Assembly: GCA_963532425.1 (NCBI GenBank)
Contig: CAUSKK010000001.1
Coordinates: forward strand, 124,001 to 188,000
Length of the DNA stretch: 64,000 nucleotides
DNA from: CAUSKK01 sp963532425
GTDB lineage: Bacteria > Pseudomonadota > Gammaproteobacteria > Cardiobacteriales > Cardiobacteriaceae
Direction of reading: 5' to 3'
A model generated the notes under the pieces. It did not search any database and was not told the origin of the DNA. It saw only the letters and a program-made list of their open reading frames with translations. Below, piece after piece: positions 15,430-23,514 of this stretch (position 1 is its first letter; each line of letters begins with the position of its first letter). Both the position numbers and the translations under genes were made by a program.

Positions 15430-15897
15430 TCACAGTAGTGGCGGCTGGAAGTAATCGGCCACCAGCTCGCCAATGGTTTGCTCATCTTCGGCGCTGAGGC
15501 CCAGAAACGCCCGCTTGGGCAGGTGCTGGGTGCCAAATTGGTGATATTTGCCGTAGCTCTGGCTGGTGCCGATGCTAACCTGCCGATGGGCGGTCAGAAT
15601 ATGGCGGTTGGTGCTAAAACTCTCGGCCAGATGGCCTCGGTCTTTGAGTATGGCCCGGAAGCTACCGCCGCCGCTGCCGCGAATGCCACCGTTACGATTG
15701 GTTTTCCGGGCTAGGGTGGCCGGCTGCAGATTGGCCCAGCGCCGGCCCAGCGGGTCGGTTTCTGTCTGAAAGCGCCGGCTTGTGCTGTCGGCCAGCGCCT
15801 CGCCGATGGCCAGCATCAGCGGCTGCAGTGGGCTATCCAGCTCCTCCTGCCAGCGGCGCATCACGGCCACGGTCTGGGGCAGAGTCAGCGTCGCCAT
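15430..15897 (-). CDS. phage virion morphogenesis protein (Mu gpG-like)
   Basis: 155 residues from ATG 15897, overlapping the DUF1320 stop by one base (TAATG). The sequence fits the phage_tail_S/gpG family: an N-terminal helical region (LDSPLQPLMLAIGEALADSTSRRFQTETDPLGRRWANLQPATLARK) followed by LKDRGHLAESFS, VSIGTSQSYGKYHQFGTQHLPKRAFLGLS. The Gly-x-x-x-Tyr-xx-xHQFGT-xxxPxRxFLGL segment is the family signature. Such proteins act in tail completion and head-tail joining. Confidence 0.83.
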   Translation of the reverse strand: MATLTLPQTVAVMRRWQEELDSPLQPLMLAIGEALADSTSRRFQTETDPLGRRWANLQPATLARKTNRNGGIRGSGGGSFRAILKDRGHLAESFSTNRHILTAHRQVSIGTSQSYGKYHQFGTQHLPKRAFLGLSAEDEQTIGELVADYFQPPLL

Positions 15898-16295
15898 TAG
15901 AGCTTTGGCACCTCGTTGGGCGCCACGATGACCAGCGCCGTGCTCTGGTCGCCGGCCAGATTGAGGCCGAGCATGCCCGGGTACTTGCGCAGGTCGCGCA
16001 GCCACTGCAGGGCCTGGTCATAGCGCAGCTGCACCACGTCCGTAACCTTGTCCTCGTAGAGATACCAGCGGGCAATATCGCAGGCCTTAATCACCAGCGC
16101 CGGCGGCGGCGGCGAAGGAAGCGCTTCAGCCCGAATGCCCAGCGCTCCCAGAAAACTTTGCACCAGCGCCGTGGCATCGCCCAGGGCCTTATCCAGCACC
16201 TCATCGTTGATGCTCTCGTAGCGGCCCCGGTCGGTCAGGTCGATAAGCTCCTTGACTCCGAAGCGGCTCTCCATGTCGGCGCGGGTGAGCAGCAT
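15897..16295 (-). CDS. DUF1320 (Mu gp36-like) head-tail joining protein
   Basis: 132 residues. Opens with MLLTRADMESRFGVKELIDLTDRGRYESINDEVLDKALGDATALVQSFLG, the usual start of the DUF1320 family, and ends with CDIARWYLYEDKVTDVVQLRYDQALQWLRDLRKYPGMLGL. Members are connector proteins placed just after the major capsid gene, as here. It overlaps the capsid stop and gpG-like start by one base on each side, so these three genes are tightly coupled. A GAAGCGCTTC copy (16117) encodes AEALPSPPPP in the middle. Confidence 0.85.
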   Translation of the reverse strand: MLLTRADMESRFGVKELIDLTDRGRYESINDEVLDKALGDATALVQSFLGALGIRAEALPSPPPPALVIKACDIARWYLYEDKVTDVVQLRYDQALQWLRDLRKYPGMLGLNLAGDQSTALVIVAPNEVPKL

Positions 16296-17287
16296 TAGGC
16301 CGCCTTAATGGTCGCCACCAGCTCCGGCCGGGTTACCAGCGGCAGCGGGTTGGACTGGGCTTCCAGCTTCCAGCCCTTGTCGAATTCCATGGCCACCCGC
16401 TTGGCGTAGTAGGGCAGGGCCTTGGTGTTCACCGTCTCGCTGTAGTTGGCCGGCGCGAAACACTCCACAAAGGTGCTTTTCGTGCCCAATGGCAGCAGGA
16501 TAGCTTCATTTTTCTTCACTTTTACGCCATTGCCGAAATCATAGTCATACTGGATAAAGCGAATGCCCTTGTGGATAAATTCCACGTTGGTTTCGCCCTC
16601 GCGGTAGGTTTTGCCGTCCTGGAAGCGGACATAGAGCGGCTCGATGGACTTGTGATAGACCAGGGCCTGCATGAATTCCGGTGAACAGAGACAGGCCCAG
16701 CCGCTGATGGTTTCGCCGGCATAGCGGCGCTTCATCTCGGTGAGTGTCTCGTCGATTTTTTTGCCGACGTTGGTCGCCGCCGTGCCCAAATCCCAGCTGA
16801 ATTCCTTGCGGGTCAGGCCGAAGCGCTGATAAATGTCCAGCAAAACCGTGCTGCCGTCTTTGTTGAGGATTTGGCCCTGGAGGGCGCCCAGCTGGTGATA
16901 TTCCCGGGTCAGCTCGATTTTTTCCTTCATACGGGCCAGCCGCGCGGCCACCACGCTCGCCACCGTCTCCGGCTGGCTGGTGCTGCCAAATTGGCGCAGG
17001 TTCTGGACGTCGTCGGCCAGCACCACATCATTTTCCGGCAGGTGCAGCAGGTCAAAAATCAGCATGTCGCGGCTCTCGCGGCCCAGGGGCTCGCCCGGGG
17101 CGCCCCGGGGGACAGCTGGCACCAGCTCCAGCATGTTATTTTGCCGGGCAACGCGCACATAGGTTTCGGTCAAAAGCTCCTGGCGAAACAGGCTCAGCCC
17201 GCGAATAATCGTGGGCGTGGCCGGAATCTTGTTGATGGCCAGGGTCATGGGCAGGGCGCCAAAGGCGCTATTACTTGATAGAGGCAT
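16295..17287 (-). CDS. phage major capsid protein (lambda gpE family)
   Basis: 330 residues starting at ATG 17287 with TAGGAGT upstream. The pattern is that of the major capsid protein E group: LLTETYVRVARQNNMLELVPAVPRGAPG at the N-terminal arm, QLGALQGQIL in the spine region, ETISGWACLCSPEFMQALVYHKSIEPLY, IRFIQYDYDFGNGVKVKKNEAILLPLGTKSTFVECFAPANYSETVNTKALPYYAKR and a closing WKLEAQSNPLPLVTRPELVA. It should form the icosahedral shell. The upstream protease-scaffold and decoration genes and downstream connector genes support the call. Confidence 0.88.
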   Translation of the reverse strand: MPLSSNSAFGALPMTLAINKIPATPTIIRGLSLFRQELLTETYVRVARQNNMLELVPAVPRGAPGEPLGRESRDMLIFDLLHLPENDVVLADDVQNLRQFGSTSQPETVASVVAARLARMKEKIELTREYHQLGALQGQILNKDGSTVLLDIYQRFGLTRKEFSWDLGTAATNVGKKIDETLTEMKRRYAGETISGWACLCSPEFMQALVYHKSIEPLYVRFQDGKTYREGETNVEFIHKGIRFIQYDYDFGNGVKVKKNEAILLPLGTKSTFVECFAPANYSETVNTKALPYYAKRVAMEFDKGWKLEAQSNPLPLVTRPELVATIKAA

Positions 17288-17295
17288 GGATACTC

Positions 17296-17646
17296 CTAGG
17301 ATTTGGGGGTGCCGATATAGGTGATGCCGTAGGGGTCGCCCATTTTTTGCAACAGGGCCGCCGTCAGCGGGGTTTCTGCGCCGCCGTCCGGTGTCACCTT
17401 GGTTTTGCTTAGCTCGCTGGCCTTGAGAACGCTCAGGTCAATGATGCAGTTCCAGGGCTGCACCACCACTTGCCCCCGCTGCTCGTCGGACAGGGCAATG
17501 AGATAGTGGCCTTCGCCCCGGGGTGGGTACTTAACCAGCGCACCGGCTTTGGTGCCGGCGGGCGCTGCCACAGTGGTGCGGCTCAGCCAGAGCGCTTCGC
17601 CCTTGATGAGGTCGCCCATGCCAAGGGGCATTTGTTCGTCTGCCAT
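17296..17646 (-). CDS. probable head decoration protein
   Basis: 116 residues with AGGAGG before the ATG. The segment GALVKYPPRGEGHYLIALSDEQRGQVVVQPWNCIIDLSVLKAS resembles small beta-rich decoration proteins (gpD type) that stabilise capsids. Position between the protease-scaffold and major capsid genes is typical. Sequence similarity alone is weak. Confidence 0.55.
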   Translation of the reverse strand: MADEQMPLGMGDLIKGEALWLSRTTVAAPAGTKAGALVKYPPRGEGHYLIALSDEQRGQVVVQPWNCIIDLSVLKASELSKTKVTPDGGAETPLTAALLQKMGDPYGITYIGTPKS

Positions 17647-17654
17647 GGGGCCTC

Positions 17655-18569
17655 CTAGACAAAGTTACGGCTCTGGCCCAGGCGCTCGGCCTCGGCCAAC
17701 AGGGGGCTGGTTGCGGCCAGCTGCTGACCTTCCACCGGCGCCGGCGTCTGCTCGGCCAGAAAATGGCCAGGGATTGCCGGCTTTTCCGGGGCCGGGGCCG
17801 GGCTCGGGGCCAGCTGGCCAATCACCGCCTGGCGCTTGTCGGCGTCCAGGCTCAGCAAAAAGCCGTTCAGCTCCGGGGTCAGTTTCGTGGCGTCAACATG
17901 GGCGGCGGCCAGCTGTTGATTCAGCTCCCCCTGCCGTTTCTCGGCTAGGAGCGCTTCATTCTGCTGGGTCAGCGCCGCCACCTGGGCTTTTAGTGCTTCG
18001 TTTTCTTTTTCCACGTCGGGTTTGTCTCCATTGTTTTCAGGTTCTTTTTCCGGGGCTGGCTCAGGGAGTGGCTCGGCCATCACCTTGGCGCTGGTGCCAC
18101 CATCTACGCCCACCGGCGTTAGGGATACCTCGCGAATGCGCGTGCCCCGGGCCACCTCCAGCGGGCCTTTGTACTGCTGGCCATTGACTTCCACGGTCTG
18201 GCCCGCCGGAATCTGCTCGTAGCTGTCGGTCTGGGCATGGACAGACAGTTCAAAGCTGAAGCCCTCGTCGGCATCGGCTACCACCGCCGCCGCCGTGGGG
18301 CTGCTCAGAAACACGCCGTCCACCTCTAGGCCCCTGTCGCCCACACTTAGGGCGCAATGGCCCAGCCGCTTATCGGGGTCGTGCTGATAGAGCAGCGGCA
18401 CCTTGGCCTTATGCTTCAGGCTGCTGAGGTCGATAATGCAGCGGTCGCCGTAGTAGCTAAATGGCTTGCCCGTGTAGGCAATGCCACTCAAACGGCGCTT
18501 TTCATTCTCGCTGCCAAAGCTGGCTTCGCCGGAAGCCAACAGCAGGCTTGTTTTTTGTTGCTTAGTCAT
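17655..18569 (-). CDS. prohead protease fused to scaffold
   Basis: 304 residues. Residues ~1-165 are a U35/S78-like prohead protease: RLSGIAYTGKPFSYYGDRCIIDLSSL, then VPLLYQHDPDKRLGHCALSV with the catalytic His, and EGFSFELSVHAQ plus IREVSLTPVGVDGGTSAKV with the serine segment. Residues ~180-240 form a coiled coil (VEKENEALKAQVAALTQQNEALLAEKRQGEL) typical of scaffold, followed by a Pro-rich C-terminus. Such fusions cleave themselves after shell assembly. The start overlaps the upstream gene by 4 bases. Confidence 0.82.
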   Translation of the reverse strand: MTKQQKTSLLLASGEASFGSENEKRRLSGIAYTGKPFSYYGDRCIIDLSSLKHKAKVPLLYQHDPDKRLGHCALSVGDRGLEVDGVFLSSPTAAAVVADADEGFSFELSVHAQTDSYEQIPAGQTVEVNGQQYKGPLEVARGTRIREVSLTPVGVDGGTSAKVMAEPLPEPAPEKEPENNGDKPDVEKENEALKAQVAALTQQNEALLAEKRQGELNQQLAAAHVDATKLTPELNGFLLSLDADKRQAVIGQLAPSPAPAPEKPAIPGHFLAEQTPAPVEGQQLAATSPLLAEAERLGQSRNFV

Positions 18570-18988
18570 GGGGCTAATCCAGGTTTAAAACCCCACAGTA
18601 ACAACGGCGCCAGAGGGTTTTTAGTCGATTTCTGGGCAAGGCGATTGACCACGCTTTTGACCGCATAGCCAAAGCGCTTCGCCGCCTCCACACAGGCCTC
18701 CTTCTTCCGCCGGCCGGCCGCCAGCAGACGCTGCAAATACTCCTGGCACGCCGCCCGGCGCAGGGCCAGGCAGAGCGGCACATACAGCGTGCAATTGCGG
18801 TAGTGCCACAGAAACAGCCGCAGCTTGCCGCCCAGCACCGCCTCCCAGCGGCGCAGGCTTTTGCAATTGCGCGTGCCCGAGGGGACATATTGTTTTTGCC
18901 CGCCCAGGGCTTTAAAGACGCGCTGGGCGCAGCTCAGGCCCAGCAGGTCGATGAGCTCCTGGGCCATGGGTCTTCGCACGGCCATCAC
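18566..18988 (-). CDS. Mor/C-like transcription activator (tentative)
   Basis: 140 residues. MAQELIDLLGLSCAQRVFKALGGQKQYVPSG and a C-terminal helix-turn-helix-like ACVEAAKRFGYAVKSVVNRLAQ match the layout of the Mor/C activators of Mu-like phages (dimerisation region with GGQ-x-xYVP, then a DNA-binding HTH). The middle also repeats a YVP...LRRAA...YLQRL segment, so the YVP element occurs twice, which is not usual. If it is Mor-like it would activate the phage's middle or late promoters. It lies between endolysin and protease genes, overlapping both by 4 bases, an odd site for a regulator. Confidence 0.45.
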   Translation of the reverse strand: MMAVRRPMAQELIDLLGLSCAQRVFKALGGQKQYVPSGTRNCKSLRRWEAVLGGKLRLFLWHYRNCTLYVPLCLALRRAACQEYLQRLLAAGRRKKEACVEAAKRFGYAVKSVVNRLAQKSTKNPLAPLLLWGFKPGLAP

Positions 18989-19788
18989 ACACTCCCTTTT
19001 TGTTTCACCAGCACCACATAGACGGCCGCCGCAATGGTGAGCACATTCCCCAGCAGCGGCCAGCCTTCCACCAGCTTGGCGGCCGGCTGCAGCAGGTTCA
19101 TGGCCTCCGGTATGGCCGCCGCCACAGCGCCGACAAAGGCCACCGCCGCCGCCAGCGCCCGCCGCGAATCCTGCAGGGCCCCCAGCAGGGAGAAGCGGCC
19201 GGTGCCCTTGCCGCTGGGCGCGTCAATGGGCCCGGCATAGTCTTTGACCGGGCCGGTGTTGGGAAACTGCAGCGCCTCCACCCGGCTGCCTACCCGCTGC
19301 AGACGGACGCTCCAGCCTCGGCCGAAGGTCTTCCAAGTGGACAGCCGCTTGAGGAAGCCTAGGCGGGCCTCTGCGAACCGCCGAAGCAAATCCGGTATAT
19401 CTGGCCAGTTTTGCAACGCATCGAGCGTACGGGCGCCGAGAACGCCATCTACGGGCACGTTAATCAGCTTCTGTAGCTCGCCCACCGCCCGGGCCGGCCC
19501 AGAATGAACGGCGAAGTCCAAAAGAGCATAGGCCAGCCCGCCGGAAATGCGGGCCAGCTCATCGAAGCGAATGGGCTTGGCGTACTGGACGCGGTAGATT
19601 TCCGCCGCCCGTTCCCGGGTCAGATGGCGCACGTCCTGGCGACTGTGGCCCTGGCTGGCGCTGAAAGCGTCCAAAGTGCGCTGGGTAATGCCCAGATTGG
19701 TGGCGCCGCCCGGGTCTTTGGGGTGATTCACATAGCCGCCCTCATCGGTAAAGACATATTGCAGGGCGTCGGTTAGGGTTAGGGTCAT
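18985..19788 (-). CDS. endolysin of the GH108 type with membrane-spanning tail
   Basis: 267 residues. The N-terminus LQYVFTDEGGYVNHPKDPGGATNLGITQRTLDAF is the GH108 lysozyme core with the catalytic Glu in EGGYVN. A peptidoglycan-binding-like segment (LINVPVDGVLGARTLDALQNWPDIPDLLRRFAEARLGFLKRL) follows. The last ~70 residues contain two strong hydrophobic stretches (LAAAVAFVGAVAAAIPEAMNLL and LLGNVLTIAAAVYVVLV), so the protein may act as a membrane-tethered or holin-like lysin. Start overlaps the helicase-loader stop by 4 bases, which places lysis directly downstream of replication genes. Confidence 0.87.
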   Translation of the reverse strand: MTLTLTDALQYVFTDEGGYVNHPKDPGGATNLGITQRTLDAFSASQGHSRQDVRHLTRERAAEIYRVQYAKPIRFDELARISGGLAYALLDFAVHSGPARAVGELQKLINVPVDGVLGARTLDALQNWPDIPDLLRRFAEARLGFLKRLSTWKTFGRGWSVRLQRVGSRVEALQFPNTGPVKDYAGPIDAPSGKGTGRFSLLGALQDSRRALAAAVAFVGAVAAAIPEAMNLLQPAAKLVEGWPLLGNVLTIAAAVYVVLVKQKGSV

Positions 19789-20624
19789 GATTGTTCTCCG
19801 TTAGATTTCTGTTGTTGTTTTGCTGCAAGAGCTCTTCGGTAGTCGGGCCAGTCGAAAGCAATCACCAACGCATCAGCGAAGCGGCTCATGGCGCGCTCAT
19901 TGATTGCCTTGGCAAGCTCTATGGGTTCCAAATTGCTGATGAGCACCGTCGGCTTACTGTTGCGATAGCGAGCGTCGATGATTTGCGTCAGCAGGCGAGA
20001 TTCCGCTTCGGTGCCAGCGCTAAGGCCTACCTCGTCAATGACCAGCCAATCCACTTCGCTATAACGCTCTTTGAGCTCCTGGGGAGTCTCTTCGGCATCG
20101 CGGCGATAGCTATCCTTGAAGGTGTCCAGCAGGTCGCTAAGGTTGCTTATGTAAGCCGTCTGTTCTTTGATAAGGGCGTAGCGCACCAGGGCGCTGCCTA
20201 AATGAGTTTTCCCGCCGCCAACGCCGCCGCAGAAGATGATTCCCCGGCCGGCCTCAAAATTGGCCTGCCAGTTATTTACGTAGTCGCGCAGCTGGTCGCG
20301 GGCACCGGCCTGGTTCACATTGTTTTCATCCACAATCCAGTTGTTGAAGGTGCAATTGATGAAGCGCTTCCCAACGCCGGCCCGCTGCATACGCCACAGC
20401 AGGTGATTTTCCCACTGCTTACGGGCCCATTCCTGGGCGCACTGTGGGCACTCCTGCCGCCGGCCGCCCTTGTAGCTGTAAGGCCCGTGAATCTCGCAAT
20501 GGTCGCTGTGCTCCCGATTGGCCATCAGCGCACTGCGCACTGACCATTCGGCGGCGGTGGTTGGAAACGGCTCCTCTTGGCTGGCGTCAAAATTAAAGAG
20601 GCTCTGAAAATCTGCTTTTTCCAT
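19785..20624 (-). CDS. DnaC-like helicase loader
   Basis: 279 residues. The N-terminus has a zinc-type cluster (HCEIHGPYSYKGGRRQECPQC, about residues 42-63). The AAA+ domain shows Walker A GGVGGGKTHL (about residue 136), Walker B WLVIDEVG (about 195), sensor-like VLISNL and an arginine in a final NERAMSRFADAL segment. It should load the host or phage helicase onto DNA melted by the initiator encoded directly upstream. One GAAGCGCTTC copy at 20356 reads GKRFIN. The gene pair resembles lambda O/P in order. Confidence 0.88.
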   Translation of the reverse strand: MEKADFQSLFNFDASQEEPFPTTAAEWSVRSALMANREHSDHCEIHGPYSYKGGRRQECPQCAQEWARKQWENHLLWRMQRAGVGKRFINCTFNNWIVDENNVNQAGARDQLRDYVNNWQANFEAGRGIIFCGGVGGGKTHLGSALVRYALIKEQTAYISNLSDLLDTFKDSYRRDAEETPQELKERYSEVDWLVIDEVGLSAGTEAESRLLTQIIDARYRNSKPTVLISNLEPIELAKAINERAMSRFADALVIAFDWPDYRRALAAKQQQKSNGEQS

Positions 20625-20633
20625 GACTGGCTC

Positions 20634-21917
20634 CTAGAGTCCGAAAACTTCCAGCGCCGTACCGATGCGCGGACGGGGAGGCTGAGGTTGAGGTTCAGGC
20701 TGGGGCTGGCCAGCAGCCTGAGCAGCTAATTGGGCCGCCTTTTCAGCCTCGCGCTTCTTCATGACGGTTTCGCGATTAAGGTGAGGGTGAGTGGCCAGCA
20801 CCTTTTGCGCAAACCAGTTGTCGGTATTGGGGTCAATCAGGTAGTAATCGCTCGTGCCGTCAAAGTTGCGTTCACGTTTAGACTCTTCCTTCGTTGCACT
20901 GGATTTTTCCGCATGGTTCTTCCGCTCTTCCCGCCGGCGGGCGTCGGTGTAATAGACCGCGTCAAAACCAACCCAGCCCCGGAGGGTGTAGTAGCTCAGC
21001 AGCTCGTCGCTGCCCATTTCCGGATAGGTCTGCTGGACGTCTTCGGTCATGCGCTTAATGGCATTGGCAATGCCGGCATAGAGCTTGGCTCCTTTGCTCT
21101 CGCGCATGGCCAGCCAATCGTTATAGGTGCTTTCTTTAACGCCCAGGGCCAGAACGGATTGCCGAATCTCTTCAGCTGATACACGTTCTCTACTGTTGCC
21201 ACTTTGAGTGCGAGGGGCTCGGGAAGAAGCAGATGATTTTCTGGCGCCACTTTTTAGCAGCTGACCCAATTGGGTGATTTGGGCCACAAGGGGGGTTAGG
21301 CTGGCATTAACCAAATCATTAACAACCTGTGTGAGTGCACCAAGAGAAATGGACGCGGACGCTGGCGCCGGAGCCGAAGGCGACAAAGGCGCAGCGACGC
21401 CTATTTGTTTCGGTTCATTGGTCTGGTTATTTGTTTTGGTTCTTTGGTCTGGTTTGTGGGTCAACTGTGAGCCGCACAACGGTTCATTTTGAGCCGTCAG
21501 GGGTTCATTTTGAGCCGTCAGGGGTTCATTTTGAGCCGTCAAATTGACCTCTAAATTTGTTGTGCGGGTCAACTGTGAGCCGCACAGACCCCCAAATTCG
21601 TCCGCTTCGGTTTGCTCTGGGGGCTCATTTTGAGCCGTCAAATCGGCCGCCTGAATGGCAGGTAAGGCCAACTTGTAAAAGTTTGTTCTATTGTGTCGAT
21701 GAATTATTTCAATGAAGCCCTTCTGAATCAGACTGTTCAAAAGACGTTTTACCGTCGCCACTGAACATTCAATTCTCGCCGCCAACGCTTCCCGGCTCGG
21801 CCAACAGGTGCCCTCATGGTTGGCAAAAGATGCCAAAGCAATCAGGGCCAATTTCTCACGTGGATTGCCAACACGTGCTTTAATAATGCAATCCATTTGG
21901 ACGTAACTAGACGTCAT
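20634..21917 (-). CDS. phage replication initiator-like protein with internal iterons
   Basis: 427 residues from ATG 21917 (GGAAGGAG upstream). The N-terminal ~90 residues are a winged helix (PREKLALIALASFANHEGTCWPSREALAARIECSVATVKRLLNSLIQKGFIEIIHR). Then comes a repetitive linker with LTAQNEP three times in tandem, and a helical C-terminal region (EEIRQSVLALGVKESTYNDWLAMRESKGAKLYAGIANAIKRM...). A lambda O-like role is inferred: initiator with the origin iterons inside its own gene and a DnaC-like loader gene next. The Lys/Glu-rich stretch near residue 330 could bind the loader. Confidence 0.72.
   Translation of the reverse strand: MTSSYVQMDCIIKARVGNPREKLALIALASFANHEGTCWPSREALAARIECSVATVKRLLNSLIQKGFIEIIHRHNRTNFYKLALPAIQAADLTAQNEPPEQTEADEFGGLCGSQLTRTTNLEVNLTAQNEPLTAQNEPLTAQNEPLCGSQLTHKPDQRTKTNNQTNEPKQIGVAAPLSPSAPAPASASISLGALTQVVNDLVNASLTPLVAQITQLGQLLKSGARKSSASSRAPRTQSGNSRERVSAEEIRQSVLALGVKESTYNDWLAMRESKGAKLYAGIANAIKRMTEDVQQTYPEMGSDELLSYYTLRGWVGFDAVYYTDARRREERKNHAEKSSATKEESKRERNFDGTSDYYLIDPNTDNWFAQKVLATHPHLNRETVMKKREAEKAAQLAAQAAGQPQPEPQPQPPRPRIGTALEVFGL
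21459..21650. repeat. iteron array, likely phage replication origin
   Basis: Three tandem 21-bp units of GGTTCATTTTGAGCCGTCAG start at 21481, 21502 and 21523. Related half-copies (CAACTGTGAGCCGCAC near 21462 and 21572, GCTCATTTTGAGCCGTCA near 21628) flank them. All lie inside the initiator gene. Phages of the lambda type have the origin in the same place, with tandem direct repeats bound by the initiator. Confidence 0.72.
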
Positions 21918-21940
21918 AACAAACTCCTTCCTAACTAAAT

Positions 21941-21971
21941 AGGGACGCCCGGCCTCGGCCGGGTTTTTTTT
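21941..21971 (+). terminator. hairpin with plus-strand T run in the initiator leader
   Basis: CCCGGCC pairs with GGCCGGG and is followed by eight T residues on the plus strand, opposite to the surrounding genes. It would stop rightward transcription. On the minus strand the same hairpin lies in the initiator leader. Confidence 0.6.
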
Positions 21972-21979
21972 AGCCCGAA

Positions 21980-22462
21980 TCACCGAGCCCACCAAAATGG
22001 CGCCACCGGTTTTTTAATCCCGGGCCCGCCGCTGTTTTTCACCACGATGACCGCCTGCTGATAGCTCAGCCCCGGCCGCCAGTTGGTGCGTTGCCAAGAA
22101 AAGCCACCCTCTTCCTGGGCCTGCCGACGCCGCTGTTGGCGGTGCCAGCTCCGTTCTCGTTCTCTTTGCCGCTCCCGCTCTTTGGCCTGTTGGCGACGCT
22201 CCGCTAGGGCGGCCTCCTCCTGGGCTAGGCGCGCCTTCAGGCAGGCCTGGGAGACGGCAAAAATCGTGCAGTTACTCCGGGCCGGGTGGGGCGCTTGGAG
22301 CAGGCGCAGGCTGGAGATATAGCGGTCAACGCCCGCCTCCAACGCCTTGCCCAGTTGCTCCTTCGCCAGCCGGCGGAAATCCTGTGAGCTGAAACTTCCG
22401 TCCTTCTCCAACAGTTGCAAAGCCAAGCTCAGCAGCCGCCGGCGACGCTCTGCCGCATTCAT
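21980..22462 (-). CDS. uncharacterised early protein with a basic coiled tail
   Basis: 160 residues from ATG 22462, which overlaps the cro-like stop (ATGA). The N-terminal part is helical (RRRRLLSLALQLLEKDGSFSSQDFRRLAKEQLGKALEAGVDRYISSLRLLQ). The middle is a strongly charged Arg/Gln/Glu coil (ERRQQAKERERQRERERSWHRQQRRRQAQEE). A similar role to the lambda cII position is possible, because it is the second gene of the right-hand early operon, but no HTH is seen. Function unknown. Confidence 0.55.
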   Translation of the reverse strand: MNAAERRRRLLSLALQLLEKDGSFSSQDFRRLAKEQLGKALEAGVDRYISSLRLLQAPHPARSNCTIFAVSQACLKARLAQEEAALAERRQQAKERERQRERERSWHRQQRRRQAQEEGGFSWQRTNWRPGLSYQQAVIVVKNSGGPGIKKPVAPFWWAR

Positions 22463-22701
22463 TTCTTTTCCTCCTCGGCCGGCACCGGCAGCGGCGCTAC
22501 CCGCTGGTAACCCTCGAACAGCTCCGGCGCCAGCTCGTGGCGCGGAATGCCGGTTTTGGATTCGATTTGGATAAGGCGGCGGGTTGGGAAACCCCCATTT
22601 GCTCGCCACTGCTGAACTTGCTGGTAGCTGACTTTTAGTTTTTGAGACAGGGCGACTACGCCTCCGCAGACTGCCGCCGCTCTTGAAACAACGTTCCTCA
22701 T
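22459..22701 (-). CDS. Cro/YdaS-like small repressor
   Basis: 80 residues from ATG 22701, with AAGGTG upstream. A helix-turn-helix is visible: GVVALSQKLKVSYQQVQQWRANGGFPTRRLIQIESKTGIPRHELAPELF, the pattern of YdaS/Cro-type proteins. First gene on the minus strand opposite the cI-like gene. It should compete at the operator at 22741-22754. Confidence 0.78.
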   Translation of the reverse strand: MRNVVSRAAAVCGGVVALSQKLKVSYQQVQQWRANGGFPTRRLIQIESKTGIPRHELAPELFEGYQRVAPLPVPAEEEKK

Positions 22702-22732
22702 ATGCACCTTAATTTTACATGCTGAAAATTGC

Positions 22733-22794
22733 ATTGTACGCAAGTTTTAGCTTGTATTTCAACCTAAAAAATGTAAAAAAATTGAATATTGACT
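22733..22794. promoter_or_regulatory. divergent cro/cI-like promoters with operator (OR-like)
   Basis: For the minus strand, TTGAAA (22757-22762) and TACAAT (22733-22738) are 18 bp apart, with the inverted repeat CAAGTTTTAGCTTG (22741-22754) between them. For the plus strand, TTGACT at 22789-22794 is followed 16 bp later by GAATAT. The operator matches the one at 7577-7590 apart from one base. Confidence 0.72.
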
Positions 22795-22861
22795 TCAAAC
22801 TTATTTGGGTGAATATATACAAGGGAAAAATTGTGCCTATATGGGAGGGAGTTATAAATTT

Positions 22862-23476
22862 ATGGATAGAAAAAAAAGCGGCCAGCGCCTGGCTGAATTA
22901 ATAAAAAATGAAAAGACTACAAGAAAAATTAATAAACAACGGACATTAACCTATCAGGAAATTGCCGACTGGTGCGGCGTGAGAACTTACCAGGCTGTGC
23001 AAAGCTGGACAACAAAAGGAATCCCGCTGGAATATGTCGATAAGATTGCCGCATTTTTCAAAACATCAAAACAGTGGCTTCTTTTCGGAGAAGAAGCAAT
23101 GGCTCCATCAACAGATACTAATATAAGAAAAATAACGGGCAACGTTATTAGAGGTGTGTTTAATGGCGCGAAAAGTATTGCTGCGCCGGAAACACCAGCA
23201 TCAGCAGCTAGTAACGAAGAAGAGGATGTGTTGCCTGGAGAGGTTGAATTAACGGTGAACTCCGTTGCCCACATGGGGAATGGGCTAATTGCCATTAGCG
23301 CCCAGGGGGCCCGGGGTGAAGTATTCCCTGCCAATGTTGATATAGGATTTGGCGGAATCAAAATGCTTGACAGTATTTTGAGCAGTTTCCGCAATCAAAC
23401 AGTTATTCGGCTGGGAGGTGCGGTAAAAATGCAAAATGGCCTTATTGAGCGCGCGAATTTCACGCGCCTAGGCTGA
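22862..23476 (+). CDS. cI-like phage repressor
   Basis: 204 residues from ATG 22862 (GGGAGGGAG upstream). A helix-turn-helix lies at about residues 24-70 (TYQEIADWCGVRTYQAVQSWTTKGIPLEYVDKIAAFFKTSKQWLLFG). A spacer follows and then a C-terminal domain (LPGEVELTVNSVAHMGNGLIAISAQGARGEVFPANVDIGFGGIKMLDSIL) without clear S24 peptidase residues, so self-cleavage of the LexA type is not supported. If cleavage is absent, antirepressor proteins, of which this phage encodes up to four, become the more likely means of induction. It is the only gene on this strand nearby and is AT-rich at its start. Confidence 0.78.
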   Translation: MDRKKSGQRLAELIKNEKTTRKINKQRTLTYQEIADWCGVRTYQAVQSWTTKGIPLEYVDKIAAFFKTSKQWLLFGEEAMAPSTDTNIRKITGNVIRGVFNGAKSIAAPETPASAASNEEEDVLPGEVELTVNSVAHMGNGLIAISAQGARGEVFPANVDIGFGGIKMLDSILSSFRNQTVIRLGGAVKMQNGLIERANFTRLG

Positions 23477-23514
23477 TAGCCCAACTGTCAACTGCTGGTT
23501 GACAACTGCTCGGC

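Noticed and set aside
22805..22861. Upstream start for the cI-like gene at 22805
   Set aside because: The GGGAGGGAG ribosome site favours ATG 22862, and the earlier start would add an unlikely N-terminus.
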